The notes below the pieces were generated by a model. The model was not told the DNA's origin, ran no database searches, and saw nothing but the letters and a program-made list of their open reading frames with translations. Position numbers and translations under genes: made by a program. This document shows positions 12,595-25,264 of a DNA stretch of 64,000 nt, one piece after another; within the stretch, counting starts at the first letter, position 1, and every line of letters starts with the position of its first letter. The stretch is from Drosophila miranda (lineage: Eukaryota > Arthropoda > Insecta > Diptera > Drosophilidae): NCBI RefSeq assembly GCF_003369915.1, contig NC_046674.1:27345657-27409656 (forward strand), given 5' to 3'.

Positions 12595-12872
12595 GGTCTC
12601 GGTCTCGGTCTCGGTCTCGGTCTGTCTGTTCCCCCCTCCTGTGTATGCGTATCTCTTTTCTGGGAATTTGGCTGCAGTCGCTCTTTGAGCTATTTATAGT
12701 CTGTCATTTGAATGGCAGCAGCATTCCAGGCGGCAGGAGCAGCAGCAGCAGTAGCCACTGCCACCACCCACGCACCCGCTGAGTGGCATCGTGGCATAGG
12801 GAGACGGGACGCCGCAGAGCGATTCGGAATGGGACGGGACGAGACGGGACGGGACGGGACGGGACGGGACGA
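12595..12872. repeat. GGTCTC and GGGAC tandem arrays
   Basis: A (GGTCTC)n hexamer array at 12595-12622 is followed by a (GGGAC)n pentamer array at 12830-12872. Both are non-coding. Confidence 0.9.
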
Positions 12873-13399
12873 GTGCTGAATCGTAAACACATTTCCCCGT
12901 TACACGTGCGGACATTTTGTTTAGTTAGTTAATTTCTTTGTGTATCTGCGTGTGCGTGTGTGTGGCCCCGCATTGCGCATCGTAATTACATAATGATTTA
13001 TTTTCGCATACAATTTGCTCGATTATACACTTTGAAGACGGAAGAGTATTCCCAACTGAAATTGATTCGATTGGTGCTCTTCATTTATAAGCGATCTGCC
13101 GGAGAGGATGGAGATCTGCCAGAACAGTATGTCTGGTGTATTTTCCTAAAAGATGCCTTTGCTGTCGATTCCAGCTGGGACTAAGCACTTTTTCCTGGGA
13201 AGATCTATAGAATAAATAACGTACGTATATCCAACGTAGGTGCGGATCGGAACTCGAAGGGTATTAAGAAGTTTCACGTATTTGTACTCGAATTTTTTGT
13301 GCTCTGTTGATTTATTTACACTGAATCCGAGGCCATCGGCATCATTGAAAATGCTGTTTTCTAATGCACAACCCCCTTCCTCCCAGAGGCATCCCATAC

Positions 13400-13588
13400 A
13401 CACCATCCATCCATTCACCCATCCATCCATCCGTACGCCCATCCATCCGTACACCAGTGTGCAACAATGGTACCGGCGGATGTATCGATCCCAGGGACGA
13501 GTGTTTTTCGCATCTCTCTGATCCCCCTGGGAAATCGATTCTCTCCTTCCAACTCCCTTAATTGAGAAAGAGAGAGAGAGAGAGAGAG
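13400..13588. repeat. CATC-rich and GA-rich simple repeats
   Basis: A CATC tetranucleotide-rich tract (13400-13450) and a (GA)n run (13569-13588) separated by unique sequence. The GA run offers GAGA-factor-type sites. Confidence 0.85.
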
Positions 13589-15619
13589 GGAGAGTGTGGG
13601 AGTGGGAGGTAAATCGAAATTAATTTGATTTATTTATTAGCTGTCTATTATTTGTTTATAAACAATTAAATCGAAAGGAATGCGCATTTGAGGTCTATGA
13701 GCATTTCAAGCGCCACAAAAAAACAAAAAAACAAAACCAAAAACCAAAAACCAGCAACGAGAATTATTTTTATGGCAAATATTTATCTAGCAGTATTTTA
13801 GCTGGTAATCGAGGGGCTGGTAGCGGGGGGCTGGGGCATGGGGACTGGGGCATGGGGAATGGCTGGCGGGGGGGCCGGGCTGTCAAAGGCAAACAAAGCA
13901 TCGAAGGTTGCTTAATGCTGAAATATTAATGTGCGTTAATTACACAAAGGGGGGGCCTCTGCCTCTGCCTGCGCTAGTGCTGGTGTTGCCGTGGCATCTG
14001 CGAGAGAGAGAGTCTGAATCCGGGGTATTATCTTGATGCCATAATGCCAGCAGAATCAGGATCATTGTATCTGCACAACACAGACATTTGGGCCCATTTT
14101 GTGGGTCCACAGGTGGAAAAGTTGACCTTCAATTATCCAAAAGCAAACCATCTACTGATGGCATTTGATGATTCCCATTCCCAACCGCCCTCTGGCCGGT
14201 ATAGATATATCATCTCCAAGTCTTGCGATATTTATGTAGCTATTAGCCGTGTCTTTTTTTAATTACTCGAAATACAATAGTAACTGCAATCCCATCCGAA
14301 ACTAGCCTCAACATATTGCAGAGATACACCATAATACTCGTCTGTCCCACTGGGAAGACCTGCTAAGCCCTCGCTTGCCCCACTTGTAGTCCCCTCCTGT
14401 TGGACCTCTCGTTTTTCCACTGTTAGTTCTCTGTTTGTAGGCCTGCTACTCGCTGTTTGAAGTTCCCACAACCGAACAGTCACTGTCTTTTGTTTCTTTG
14501 CAATTACAAAAAATATTTTAGATTTAAATGAAGACTGGATATGGCATTGGCTATATATATATACATTCCAAAATTATAGGATTTTACTGTCACAGATTCC
14601 CTAATAATGTTCCCTAATAACCCTAGATAAATATTGTTCGCTTCAGATATGTTCACGTTTTGACAGCCATTGTGGAAGCCTTTGCCGATGACTAGTATTC
14701 TATTCATTACATAGTTTAGTATTCAAATATTCCTATATGATATGATATATGATATGTTCTTAATATTTTACATTACGAGAATGATCTTTTGTGATCTCTC
14801 CCCCTTGATGCTTCACCGGATAGTTCCCCCTGGCTTTCCCTTCCATCCAATCGAATATGTAGCCTATTGCTCCAGTCTTCCTTCGTTTACAGAAATGATT
14901 TCCCAGAGTCCCAAAAGTCGAATAGAAAATTCAATTTCAATTACCTTTTTGCTTAGTCTACATCCGATGCACACAGATACAGAGATACACACATACAGAG
15001 GGGCTAGAAGATACACAAACTGGCAGATACAGTCTGATGGACAGATATATTTGGTATCGCGTACTCGTGTACTCGGTAGTTCATTTATTCGGTTCTCTCG
15101 CCCCTAGATTACGCATTTTGTTTATTGTTTTGATGAAGTGATGTTTCTGCCACTGCCACTGCCACTGCCCATGCCCATGCCACTGCCACTGCCGCGGCTA
15201 TTCCTCGGTTTCTTTTGTTATTCTTAATTTATTTTTACTTCTACGCCGCCTTCTGCTTTCCTCTTGAGGCAGAAAATTAAGCAATTTCCATGGCGACCAA
15301 TGCGAAAAAGGTTAAGCGCATCAAATTACATCCCCAGCGACATCCCCCGACATCCGCAGAGAGGTTGGGGCCTCTCCTCTCAAAAATTGTGCGTTCATTT
15401 AATTGCAAATCAAAGCCAAAGCATGGCTAAAAGTAAATAACCAGAACCAAGATACTTCTCGCACTCACGGATACCCGGATACTCAGAGTTATCTTCTGTG
15501 TGTGTGTGTGTGTGTGTGCATTTGGTCGACAAAATTCTCTAATTGGGGGACACTGGACTCGACTTTCCAATTAACAATCAAAGGCCACCCACAGTTCCCT
15601 CCAGAAGGATGAGGGTAGA

Positions 15620-15912
15620 TCCCTTTCGCTTATGGGGAAATTTGTACAGCGAATGGTGCCCGCAGGGGTACCAGGGGATCTTCAAGTATTTTAACGGAGG
15701 AGTGTATCTTTCGCCTGCATTAAGCATCTGCTGCAACGGTTGGCATATCTCATGGATACGCCTTTTGTATCTCTGTATCTGTTGTGGATCTCAATTGTAT
15801 GCCAAGCACTCGAAAGCATCCAAAAGATGTATCTTTGGGCAGTGATATCTATCTGAAGGGGGCTATTGGGAGCACTTTCGATACAGGTATCTCTTGGATA
15901 CGTTCACGCTTT
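15620..15912 (+). repeat. Dispersed ~290-bp repeat, copy A
   Basis: This segment matches the reverse complement of 25265-25547 along most of its length. Shared landmarks in order are TTTCGCTTA, TTTGTACAG, AATGGTGCCCG, GATGTATCTTTGGGCAGTGA, TATCTGAAGGGGG and AGGTATCTCTTGGATACGTT followed by CACGCTTT. A third, more diverged copy is at 23090-23260 (shared GTTGGCATATCT and ATGGATA). It has no coding capacity, so a non-autonomous element (MITE or Helentron/DINE-like) is my inference. Confidence 0.8.
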
Positions 15913-16516
15913 GATCCAGGGAGTGCCGCCGGAGTGTGCCCAAGTCCAGCGACTCCTTCTGTCATCTATAACTATAAATACGTACCATTCGAATCAGATA
16001 TAGTTATGCTCTCATACAATGGATTGTTTTTGAAACAAAATAGAAAACAGAATGCCAAAATGCCAGAACGCCAGAACGTCAGAAGAGAAATAAATCAATT
16101 TAGAGCTGCTACAAGTTAATGAGCGGCCCGGAAATCGTTTTCAGCGCCCCATCAACAATAAACTGATGGGCAAAGCAAGCACCGCAGACAGACGCAGCAC
16201 AGGGCAGGGCCCTCCGCGTGAAAGTGCTCCTCTGGCTCCGAAAGGACAACGAACTTCGGGTGCCACAGGCACAGGGTGAGTGAGTGAGTGAGCGGGGGGC
16301 ACGGGGCAAGAGCAAACACCACAACAGAAGGCGCCGACCTACCGTCTAAATATTTTTGCTTTGTCAATAGTCAATTTTGAGTGGAAGCTGAACGACAAGC
16401 CGCCGCTTTGGTCTCTTCTCTCGCTCCATCTTTCCTGGGCATCTTTCCTATATAGCACAGCCATTATCAGTTGTCAATAGTCACCAATGACGGCATCCCG
16501 TGCGGTACTGTACTTT

Positions 16517-16635
16517 TGGTGTGACCAAAACAGCATGACGCAGCAGGTCTCTTGACGACTCATATTCAACTCGCTCTAAGCAAAGGAGATTCGGGTGCCA
16601 TTCGTGAGATGATGACCGTACTTTTAGTGTGACCA
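16517..16635 (+). promoter_or_regulatory. Two Motif-1-type (M1BP) sites in a short duplication
   Basis: TGGTGTGACCA at 16517-16527 and TAGTGTGACCA at 16625-16635 fit the reverse complement of Drosophila core-promoter Motif 1 (YGGTCACACTR). Each is preceded by the same GTACTTTT and followed by AA(A/G), so a ~25-bp block is duplicated 108 bp apart. No gene start is evident nearby. It could be an unannotated promoter or part of a mobile element. Confidence 0.5.
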
Positions 16636-17852
16636 AAGCTGCGGAAAATGAACAAATTCTTAGACAATGCTTTGATTGCCAATAAAACAAACAAAAACTA
16701 TCGTTAAATATAAACAATACAGACATCACACACTCTTGCAGTCGCCTTTTGCTTGCTCCAACTTTTTGGAGGTAGCCTTTTGCAACCCTTTGCTTGCTAT
16801 ATCCTTTCCTGCGATACTCTTCACTTATTTACACTCAAAAAACATATCTTAAGCAGCATCTACACAGCAACAAAACCTTGATTACATCTCTTCTTATCTT
16901 GGTATCTTTGTCTTTGGAAATCACACCACGCCTTCGACGACTACAACACAGCCTCGAGATCACATCATCCACACCCAGCTGCGATTGGTCCTGATCAACT
17001 CTAACGAGTCTGAAATCGCCTTTGGCACATGCACAGACCATTCTCCTTTTGGAACTACTCTGGTCCGAGGCCCGCCACATCATGGAGTCTCCACCATAGC
17101 CTTGCCTTGAGCATTACTGGTCCCACATTGACGGTAATTGAGTTCTTGCTAATTTTAGGTTCATTTATTCGCCCTAGCTCTACTTGCTCTTGCTTGCTCA
17201 GAGACAACATGCATGTCGTGTGCATTACGCGGCACCTTAATGCTCGAAGCCTGCCCCACCGCTGTTCCAAGCGATTCCCTATCGCTGATCTTGGCGTAAA
17301 GCCACTCCACTCCCTGTCAAACGTAAATCCGGTGCATGGAGTCCTTAAACAAGTGACGCGACCCTCCAGACGTTTGCACGTCATTCAGAGTGAGTCAAGA
17401 GCCCAACAGAGAGAGAGAGAGAGAGAGAAAGAGAATACAAGTGGAAGAGTGGAAGGGTGGGATGAGGAATTGGGAGAAAACCAATGACAAATAATTAATT
17501 GCGCACACTTTCGCCGGCTTGCGGATGGGGAGACAACCCACCGACTATCCTCGTAACGTATCCATTTATAAACAGAACACAAACATCGTCTGCCAAACTG
17601 AAGGGCAGCATGGCAGGATGGCAGGACCGAAGGGTGAAGGGGTGGGCGCTGCTTGGATTGGGGTTCATTGAGGTCCTTCCATTGGCACCAATTAACTTGG
17701 GCGTATTGTGTAAATAATGCGTTAGACATGGTTAGACATTCATGTCGGCCCATAGACACGTCGTCGTCCTGTGCGCTGCCTCGTCCTCGATACACGCGTT
17801 TGATTGCACTCGTAGCCAGCCAGCTTCTAATTGAAGACCGGGTATATTCGCA

Positions 17853-17882
17853 CGAGTACGACTACGAGTACGAGTACGAGTA
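17853..17882. repeat. (CGAGTA)n repeat
   Basis: Five imperfect copies of a 6-bp unit, CGAGTA or CGACTA. Confidence 0.85.
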
Positions 17883-18784
17883 GTAGAAGACGTTCGAGTC
17901 GTCCTGATGGGCCTGTTGACATTGATCCGGTGGCCCATACCCCATACCCATACCGATTAGATATGTCAGTGACTGCTGCTTGAATGGTTCGGTTCAATGC
18001 TTGAATGGTGGATGTGGGATGCTGTTGCTTCTACGGGGTAATTGCCATCAAATCGACAGATAAAAAGAGGCCCGGCCCAGAAAAGAAAAAAGGCTACAAA
18101 AGGGGAGCCTCCCTTTCGAGTCTTTTGTGCATGTGACGGAGCAGAGAGAGAGAGAGAGAGGCCCAGCAGGATATTTTGTAAATCATTAGTCAAACAAGAG
18201 AGAGATGCTGGCTGCCAGCCTGCCAGCCTGCCAGCCTGCCTGCCTTGTGTGGTTGTCCTCATTCGGCTCCTCCTGCTGCTGCCTCCTCCTGTGGCTTGTT
18301 CTGTGGCACAGCGACACGGGGGGGCTGTGTGGCTGCGGCTGTGGAGTGCAGCAGCAGCTTGGCTCCCTAGATGTCATCAGCATTACGTTAGTGGATGAGT
18401 GGCGATCCATTACCGCCATTATGGCCATCAAAAGCCATCAAAGTTGATCGTTGGATCGAGGCGGCGGCGACTCCTGGGCTCCATAATTCAAGGCAGAGTG
18501 AAGGGAGCAGAGCTCCGAGAGAACTACCAATAGAGAAAACACACACACTGTGCCACACGGTGTGGCGGTGCCAGTGGCTGTTCCTAATGCGAAAGTCAAC
18601 TCTCTCGCCTCTCTCGCTGAGAGGGGGGGCAAAGGAGCCGTTCACTTAGAGAAATTTCCATCTTGTGGAAACGGGTATAGGATCAAATATTTGTTTGTGG
18701 AGAGATGTTCTGGGGTTGGCAAATGGTTACGAATCGGATGTATCAGTGTCTCAGTCATTAACGGGTTTTTATGTTTGTAAATCG

Positions 18785-19440
18785 ATTATATAAACGATTC
18801 CAACACTGTTGGAATCCGTATTGCCAAAGTTAAATGATCTCTTTGGACCAATCCCATGGATTTTTCAACAATATATTGCCCCGATTCATAACGCTCGAGT
18901 TGTGAAGTCGTTTATTGCCAGTCAAAACGTTAATATCATGACTTTGCCAGATCTTTCCAGATCTTAACGTAATGGAAAATGTATGGAGCTGGCTTGCGCG
19001 AAAAGTATACGAAGGAGGAAAGCAAAACTGCCTGGAGCGAGATTTCCCTAAACTACGTAGACTCTCTGTACCATTCGCTGAAGGACCGGATATATGAAAG
19101 TGTTTAGATTTGTTTTCTTTTTCCAATAAATCTTAGATTTACAATATCTAAAAATTGAATTTTAATATAAGTTACTTTTCCTTCAAAAAACTAATTAGTT
19201 TTAGTGCGTCTATTCTAGTGACCAAAAAAAAGTACTCTATTTAACACAGATTTAAGAAACTGTTTAAAAAACATTATTTTGCTAAATTTCTCTACTTTTT
19301 GGAATAACATACTTGAAGACTCATTAAATAACCAAAGTTTTTGCATATCAACTTTTTTTCAATTGTTTAAAAATAAAATGTTTTAATTCAAATTTTAATG
19401 CAAGAATGGGTGCGTGTAACATATTGACGAGCAGTGTACA
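18785..19440 (+). mobile_element. Degenerate Tc1/mariner-type transposase fragment
   Basis: Reading on the plus strand gives the C-terminal third of a Tc1-like DDE transposase: WIFQQYIAPIHNARVVKSFI, SQNVN, then after a frameshift near 18965 PDLNVMENVWSWLARKVYEG and GGKQN. In the family the first motif is FQQDNAPIH with a catalytic aspartate; here that residue is tyrosine. The final DDE glutamate, in PDLNxxEN, is kept. The frame ends in a premature stop near 19096. About 340 bp of AT-rich sequence to the right may hold the element's 3' end. The N-terminal DNA-binding region and first catalytic aspartate are absent, so it is a dead, 5'-truncated copy. Confidence 0.85.
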
Positions 19441-19756
19441 GTACCGGTTCTGGAAAGGGTTGGAAATATTGGGGGATTATGGAATATTGAAACAAAATTC
19501 CAGTACAATCTTATGTCGATTCGGGTAGAAAAAGGGGCATTCAATTGAATCGATTATGAATCCCTCGAATAATCTAGCTTCCAGGCGGGCACCCCATTGC
19601 ACTTCTCTCAGTGCAAAAATCGACTACTGGGACTGCTGCATGGAGCAGACGGAAGGGCGCGGCGGGTGGCAGGCCGGCAGGCTGGCAAAACGAAGCAAGG
19701 TGGAAAATGAAAGGAGCACAAAGAAGGATAGTGTGGGCGAGGGGGTAGGTGGGGAT

Positions 19757-19918
19757 GGACGGGGTGGATGGGGGTGGATGGGGGTGGCTGTGGGCCTGGG
19801 TGTTGTCGGTGTCGGTGTTGGTGGCGCGGCTAATGACGCCGACATTAGGCGGCCGTTTAATGTATGTGCACGTAGCACCGTAGGTCCATTCGCACACACA
19901 CACACACACACACACACA
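19757..19918. repeat. GGATGGGGGTG tract and (CA)n run
   Basis: A G-rich GGATGGGGGT repeat (19757-19800) is followed at 19892-19918 by a CA dinucleotide run of about 13 units. Confidence 0.85.
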
Positions 19919-21999
19919 CTGTGTGTCCCTCCCCCTACCCGTCCTGCTCTTCATTCTCCCGTGTTTCTTGTTTTTCTTTTTCTCTCTGTTTCTCCTTTAT
20001 TCTCGCTATCTTTCTGTTGCTTTCTACCGCTCTATTCCCTGCGTTCTCTCTCTCTCTCTACTTTTGCATACGCATGAAAGTCAAGGCGCAGGCAGACGGC
20101 GGACAGAAGGGCGGACAGGGACAGGGGCAGGGCAGACAACGCCGTCAGATGCTTGAGCATTACATAAGCGACGCAAAACTGTATGCTACACTTTTTGATG
20201 GCCACCCATCCATCCGTATGTGTGTGTCCGTGTGTTATTTCTGCCCAAGCCAAAAGTGGAATAATGGAAGGGAAGAGAGGAAGAGAGCGAGAGAGAGACC
20301 GAGCAGCAGCAACGTTTGAGGGTCGGACAAGGCTACGCATGGCACCGACACCGGCACAGGCACTGGGCGCACGGCACGCCACTCAAAAGCCATAAGCCCG
20401 GCAAATTAACATGCCCCAAAATTATGACAAAAAGGGAAAAACGAGGCTGAAAACAAAAGGGATGCCCCTAACAAAAAACCTGAGGGAATGGGAACCGAAC
20501 CGAAGGGTAGCTCTGCTCGCCTGTAAACCGGAAAAGGCAAAAGTGAGATTAGAAAACTTTTGAAAGTTAATACAATTTTTTGAATACCCTACAATTGTGG
20601 GCCCCCACAAAGAGGCGCCCCCATAAGAAGGAGAGAGAGAGACAGAGTACATATAATATGTGTATCCGGAATATATCCGGGGGGAAAAGCATATACAAAA
20701 GTTCCATTTCATTCCATTTTGATGTGCACACACGCGTCTTGGACGCCTGTTCGAATCATCCAATGAATTGTTTATGCTTGTGTCCTGCATAAATGTTTCC
20801 TAAGCGAGTGGACACATGATAAATTGCCAGTCACGTGTGACACCATGTGGCAGATAGTACGATCCCTGCAAATGTCATGGTTTTCGATTTCTGGCTCTCA
20901 ATCGTTCAATTCAATCATGAAAACAGTAATTAAGAGGTCAAAGTTTACAGGCAAGGCGAGGAAAGTGAGCTTCCCGCCCCATCGCCCCAAAAAAACCTCA
21001 ACCGATTCATTTCCAGCCAGTTAGCGGGTCATTAAAATCTGTTTAACCCTTTTGTTGAGCCACAAAGAGATGGAGAGGAGAGTGGGGAGTGGGGAGTGGG
21101 AGAGTGGTCGGAATGGAGCTTCAAGTGCAGATAATGCCTCGGAAGTGGAAGCAGACACAGAAGCAGAAGGAGAAGGAGAAGCTGGTGGTGTTGTGGTTGT
21201 TCGGGGAAGTGGGGCACTGACTCACCAGGCCCCCATCCACCCACCCACCCACACACCCACACACCCACACACGACATGTAACTGTCATAATCAGGGACTG
21301 CGGACACGGAGCATAAACTCGAATGGGGAGCAGTAGCAGCAGCAGTCCTTTTCCTTTTCCATTCCAAAAACAAAAAACAAAAAGGTATAGTTTAATATCC
21401 ATTTAGCATGCTCTGCTCCGTGTTGCTGACTCTCTGTGTTGCTCTATTCTGTCTCCAGCTCTCTCATATTCGTCCTCGTTTGGGGATAAAATTCCCAAAG
21501 TGATTATATTAATACAACATGAGCCACAAGTGTGTTGCATACTCTCGTACGTTCCGTACGTTGAGGCGTGCCGCATGAGGCGACCACCGAAAATCCATGA
21601 CAAAACTTTTAGCCCTCGCGATGCCAGCACATATGAAATATACATAAAGCACCGAACGAACAAGCGAACAAAGCAAAATAATAATAAAATAATAAAAACC
21701 AAAAAAGGAAGAAAGTTTTCAGCTTTTCCGACCCCAAAAAGTGTGCTGAGGTTGAGTCCCGGATCCCACACACACAGCAGCCCAGGACCCAGGACTTAAA
21801 ACCAAAGAAATTAATGGAATTAGGAGGCAGGATTGAAGCAGCAGCAGCTGCAGGAGCTGTTCGGTAATCGATTCTCGGGTATTGACACGGAAAAGTTTCC
21901 GCAACAAAATTGCATGCTCTTCTCCTGCGATACACTCGATTCATCGATTCATTCGTTCAAGCTCAATTATCGATGGTGCACTGAAGACTATCTGTCTTT

Positions 22000-22430
22000 A
22001 AACGATCTGATTCTATTCTTATGGATTTGTATTTGTATCGAAATCTATCGGTTTTTACGGATTTGTAAGATTTTCTCATATTTTTATCGATTTTTATCTT
22101 TTTTTATTCTCAGTTTTGTGCTTACTAAACAAACAAAAATTACTTCGCTAGTAACACTCTCCCGCCTATCCTCTGGACATAAACATATACACCTATCTAT
22201 GTACATATATCGGTATCGGTATTCTCATATTCTTATCGATATTTAGCAATGTTATATCTATTTTATATATCGAAGAGTCTTATACTATTTGTATATTTGT
22301 ATATATTTTTGGTTGATTTGTAGAGACTTTTCCCGATTTGCAGATGTTTGTATCGCTCTTATCCATTTCAGTCGATTTGTATCTTTTTTAGCGAGTATCT
22401 TATCGATATTTCTCATATTTAATACATCCA
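22000..22430. repeat. Degenerate TATCGATTTTTATC-rich tract
   Basis: An AT-rich region in which TATCGAT or TATCGGT followed by TTTT, TATT or TTAT recurs at least ten times, often next to TTCTCATATT. A shorter similar tract is at 43420-43510, inside the long sbr intron. The irregular spacing suggests a decayed tandem repeat. The TATCGAT cores also resemble DRE-type sites, so regulatory function cannot be excluded. Confidence 0.5.
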
Positions 22431-22763
22431 GAACTTACCCAAAACATTCAGCATAGAGCTAGAGGTCCAACCAAATGGCAACAAGCTGCAAATAGAAATT
22501 CAAATGTGTAAAACAAATATTAAAAAAGCAAACAAAAAATGTACATTTGTATATAAAGGATGGATTCTACAGACATGCAACATATGCGCATACCACTCAA
22601 GACCTCGTGTTTGAATGAGTCTTTCATCCTCTGCATTTGGCCTTAATTTTTCAAATCAAAAAAAAAGGGACCAGCAAAAAAAGGCAACCCCCCACAAGAG
22701 GAGAAACAAATCTGTGTGTGTGTGTGAAGGTCATTCCATGTTGCATCTCCTGAAGATGACACT

Positions 22764-22767
<4 letters not shown>

Positions 22768-22802
<35 letters not shown>
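22768..22802. repeat. (CT)17 microsatellite
   Basis: Uninterrupted CT dinucleotide run, one of the longest in the window. It reads as GA on the minus strand (GAGA-factor-type). Confidence 0.95.
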
Positions 22803-22804
<2 letters not shown>

Positions 22805-23089
22805 TCTCGTTCTCCCTTCCACTTCACTTTTTCTCCCGCTTTTCTACACACACGAAAAAGAAATCAACGCTGGTGCCTAATGAACTAAATTTCCATTTCT
22901 TTGCCTGCCTTTGGCCCAAGTTGTAATGCACTGAGCGAAATAAATGCAAACGACAGATAGCCGCAGATGATGAGTCGTCAATTATTATTTTAGATGTGAT
23001 GTTATGTTTCGGTTATGCCTTCGAATCTTTCGTGGCGTATAGGCGCTCTCCGCGTCCCTCTGTTGCTTGTCATTCGAAACAGATGTGTC

Positions 23090-23260
23090 CGTTCGCTTAT
23101 GGGGAATTTCATAGCGAATTCAGCATTCGAAGAGCACTCAGCAAATAGGATGATAGAGGAGTGTTCAAACGTACCCGTATCCCTTTTAGTGACCAAACAA
23201 GTATTGTACGTTGGCATATCTGATGGATATGCACTTTGTATCATTGCATCTGAGCGTTTT
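23090..23260 (+). repeat. Dispersed ~290-bp repeat, copy C (diverged)
   Basis: Shares with 15620-15912 the opening TTCGCTTATGGGGAA, then AGCGAAT, then GTTGGCATATCT with ATGGATA and CTTTGTATC in the same order. It is more diverged than copies A and B and appears truncated on the right. Confidence 0.6.
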
Positions 23261-23977
23261 CATGCTCTCAATGTTTAGAGAAACACTCAAGACCGTCTCG
23301 AAAGTTAAAAACATCTTTTGTTGTTCATCATTTATTGTTTTCAGTGTGTTAATCTACATTCTGCTGCACGATTTCTGCTCCAGCTGTTTTTACTCCCTCG
23401 ATAAAATGCTGCAGAGGCCAGAGGCAGGGGGCTCGGATGCGGATGCGGATACGGATATGGATACGGGGGAGGCGGCGCCTCTTTTTGTGCCGCTGTTTAT
23501 CTCTCGCTCTGTGCTCCGCCCTGTGCACATTAACCTCTTTGTTAATCATTTACAAACAAATGCAAATAAAATAAAATACAACAGAAGCGGGAGGCAAAGG
23601 AGGCTAAAGCAGGAGGCAGCAGGCAGCAGGCAGCAGGCACTGCGATGACGATAGGGATGACGATGGGGATGGGGATGTTGCTAAGGTAAGTGGAGGAGCA
23701 GGAGCCGACGTGGCTATGCAAATAAAAAAAAACCTGGCAAATGAGCAGCGAAATTGCAAAAAAAAAAAAAAAAATAAATAAAAAAATAAAGATGGAGAAA
23801 GGAGGGTGGAAGGATGGAGGAAGTAAGAGGCTGTGGCACATACACACTGCTGTGCCGTCAAGTGCCACGCCTACAGACGCCCTTCACAGAGTCTCACAGA
23901 AAGGACACAGGACATTTTTCTGTTACACCTAGAAAAATTGATGACCATAAATGCCAACCAAAAACTACAATGAATCT

Positions 23978-24150
23978 ACTAAGCCACACTGTGAGAGAGA
24001 GCAAGTGAATTTCAGTTGATATTAAACAAGAAATCAACTATAAATTCTCGCATACAAACCCCTCCCTTTGGAGCTAATCCACACTGGAAGATAGATCGAA
24101 AGAGCCCTCCATTCGCAGCTAAGCCACACTGTAAGAGAGAACAATATAAT
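23978..24150 (+). repeat. 45-48 bp tandem repeat with GCTAAGCCACACTG core
   Basis: Copies of (G/A)CTAA(G/T)CCACACTG plus a GA-rich tail start at 23978, 24073 and 24118, consistent with a 45-48 bp period. CCCTCC(C/A)TT precedes the second and third. The same core forms the inverted pair at 3976-4010 and 4638-4671. Confidence 0.7.
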
Positions 24151-24337
24151 TTCTGCAGAAATATCCAGGAATATTTAGTATTTTTTCCGCGTGTAGAATT
24201 TTGTTTCCACATCTTTTCGAAGGTGGAGACGTGAGAGTGGGGTTCTCTTTCCCTTCACAACAAAAAACATTGAATAATTCAGTTCCAACTTTTGCGACTC
24301 TTTTGAGTGCAAATTGCATTTGTGGATGGTCCAGAGA

Positions 24338-24378
24338 TGATGATGATGACGATGACGATGATGATGATGACGATGACT
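24338..24378. repeat. (GATGAC)n / (GAT)n repeat
   Basis: Trinucleotide-based array of GAT and GAC units. It would encode poly-Asp in one frame, but no gene context supports coding. Confidence 0.9.
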
Positions 24379-25264
24379 ATGGTCTACTCCCTATCCCTCC
24401 GTGTTGGCCTGTATTCCTGTGGCAGTCCTGTGCCTCTCCTGTGTTTACTTTGTGAAAACTTTTAATCAATGAGCAGGGGAAACGGGGGGGTACTGTGCCT
24501 GGGCATGGTCTGGTGCTGCTACTGCTGCTTCTGACGGGGTTAGAGGGCAATGTTCCAATTTCAGAACTGCTTTCATATGCAAAAGATACTCGTAGTCGTA
24601 GATATTCCAGAGGCTGCCCCCTGCTGGCCGTTTCCTGTTCCCATTTCTGCGTTTTATATCCTGGTTTTCTCTGGCCTCATAATTAGTTTGATGATGTTTG
24701 TACATGCCACACGCCGCTGCCCCATCATCATCCTTCAGTGTTCAGTGTTCAGTGTTCAGTCTTCAGCCTTCATCCTTCGTGGTTTTGGTTGGACCATTAT
24801 GCGCCTCTCTCTCTCAGGTCTCTCAGGGCTCTCAGGGCATTCATTTCGTTGCCCTAATGATATTTTAATTAAAACTATGCAGCCAAGGACACTCCTCTCC
24901 TGTGCTCTGCTCCCCTGTCCCACTCCCCGCACCCTCTCACAGTGAGTCAATCAAGCGGACATGCCACAGCCCCCTTTGCGGTGGGGCTCGGGAAGGCAGA
25001 AATTCTCTCGGTAGGAAAAACCTTTTGGCTTTTCACGCAACACACGGATGCTTTAATAAAATTGTTCACTTTGCTCTCTCATTGTCTGTGTCTGCCGGTG
25101 CGTGTGTGTGTGTGTGTGTGTGCGTATTATGTTGAAGACTGATTCGATTTTCCTCTCCTTTTTTCCCCAGAAATCCCCCAGCTCCAAAAACCCACACACC
25201 ACACCCCAAGGTGGGCCCTTCCGCCTAGCAGCAATCTTTTGATCAAATTGAAAGCCATAGCCAA

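Noticed and set aside
19556..20319. Frames of 126-173 codons on both strands
   Set aside because: Dominated by GGATGGGGGT and CA repeats; long frames arise because repeats lack stops.
20743..20757. GTTCGAATC resembling a tRNA T-arm
   Set aside because: No matching acceptor, D or anticodon arms upstream; chance match.
23430..23640. Short direct repeats of GGATACGGAT and GCAGGCA suggesting a CRISPR-like array
   Set aside because: Plain minisatellites without unique spacers; CRISPR arrays are not expected in an insect genome.
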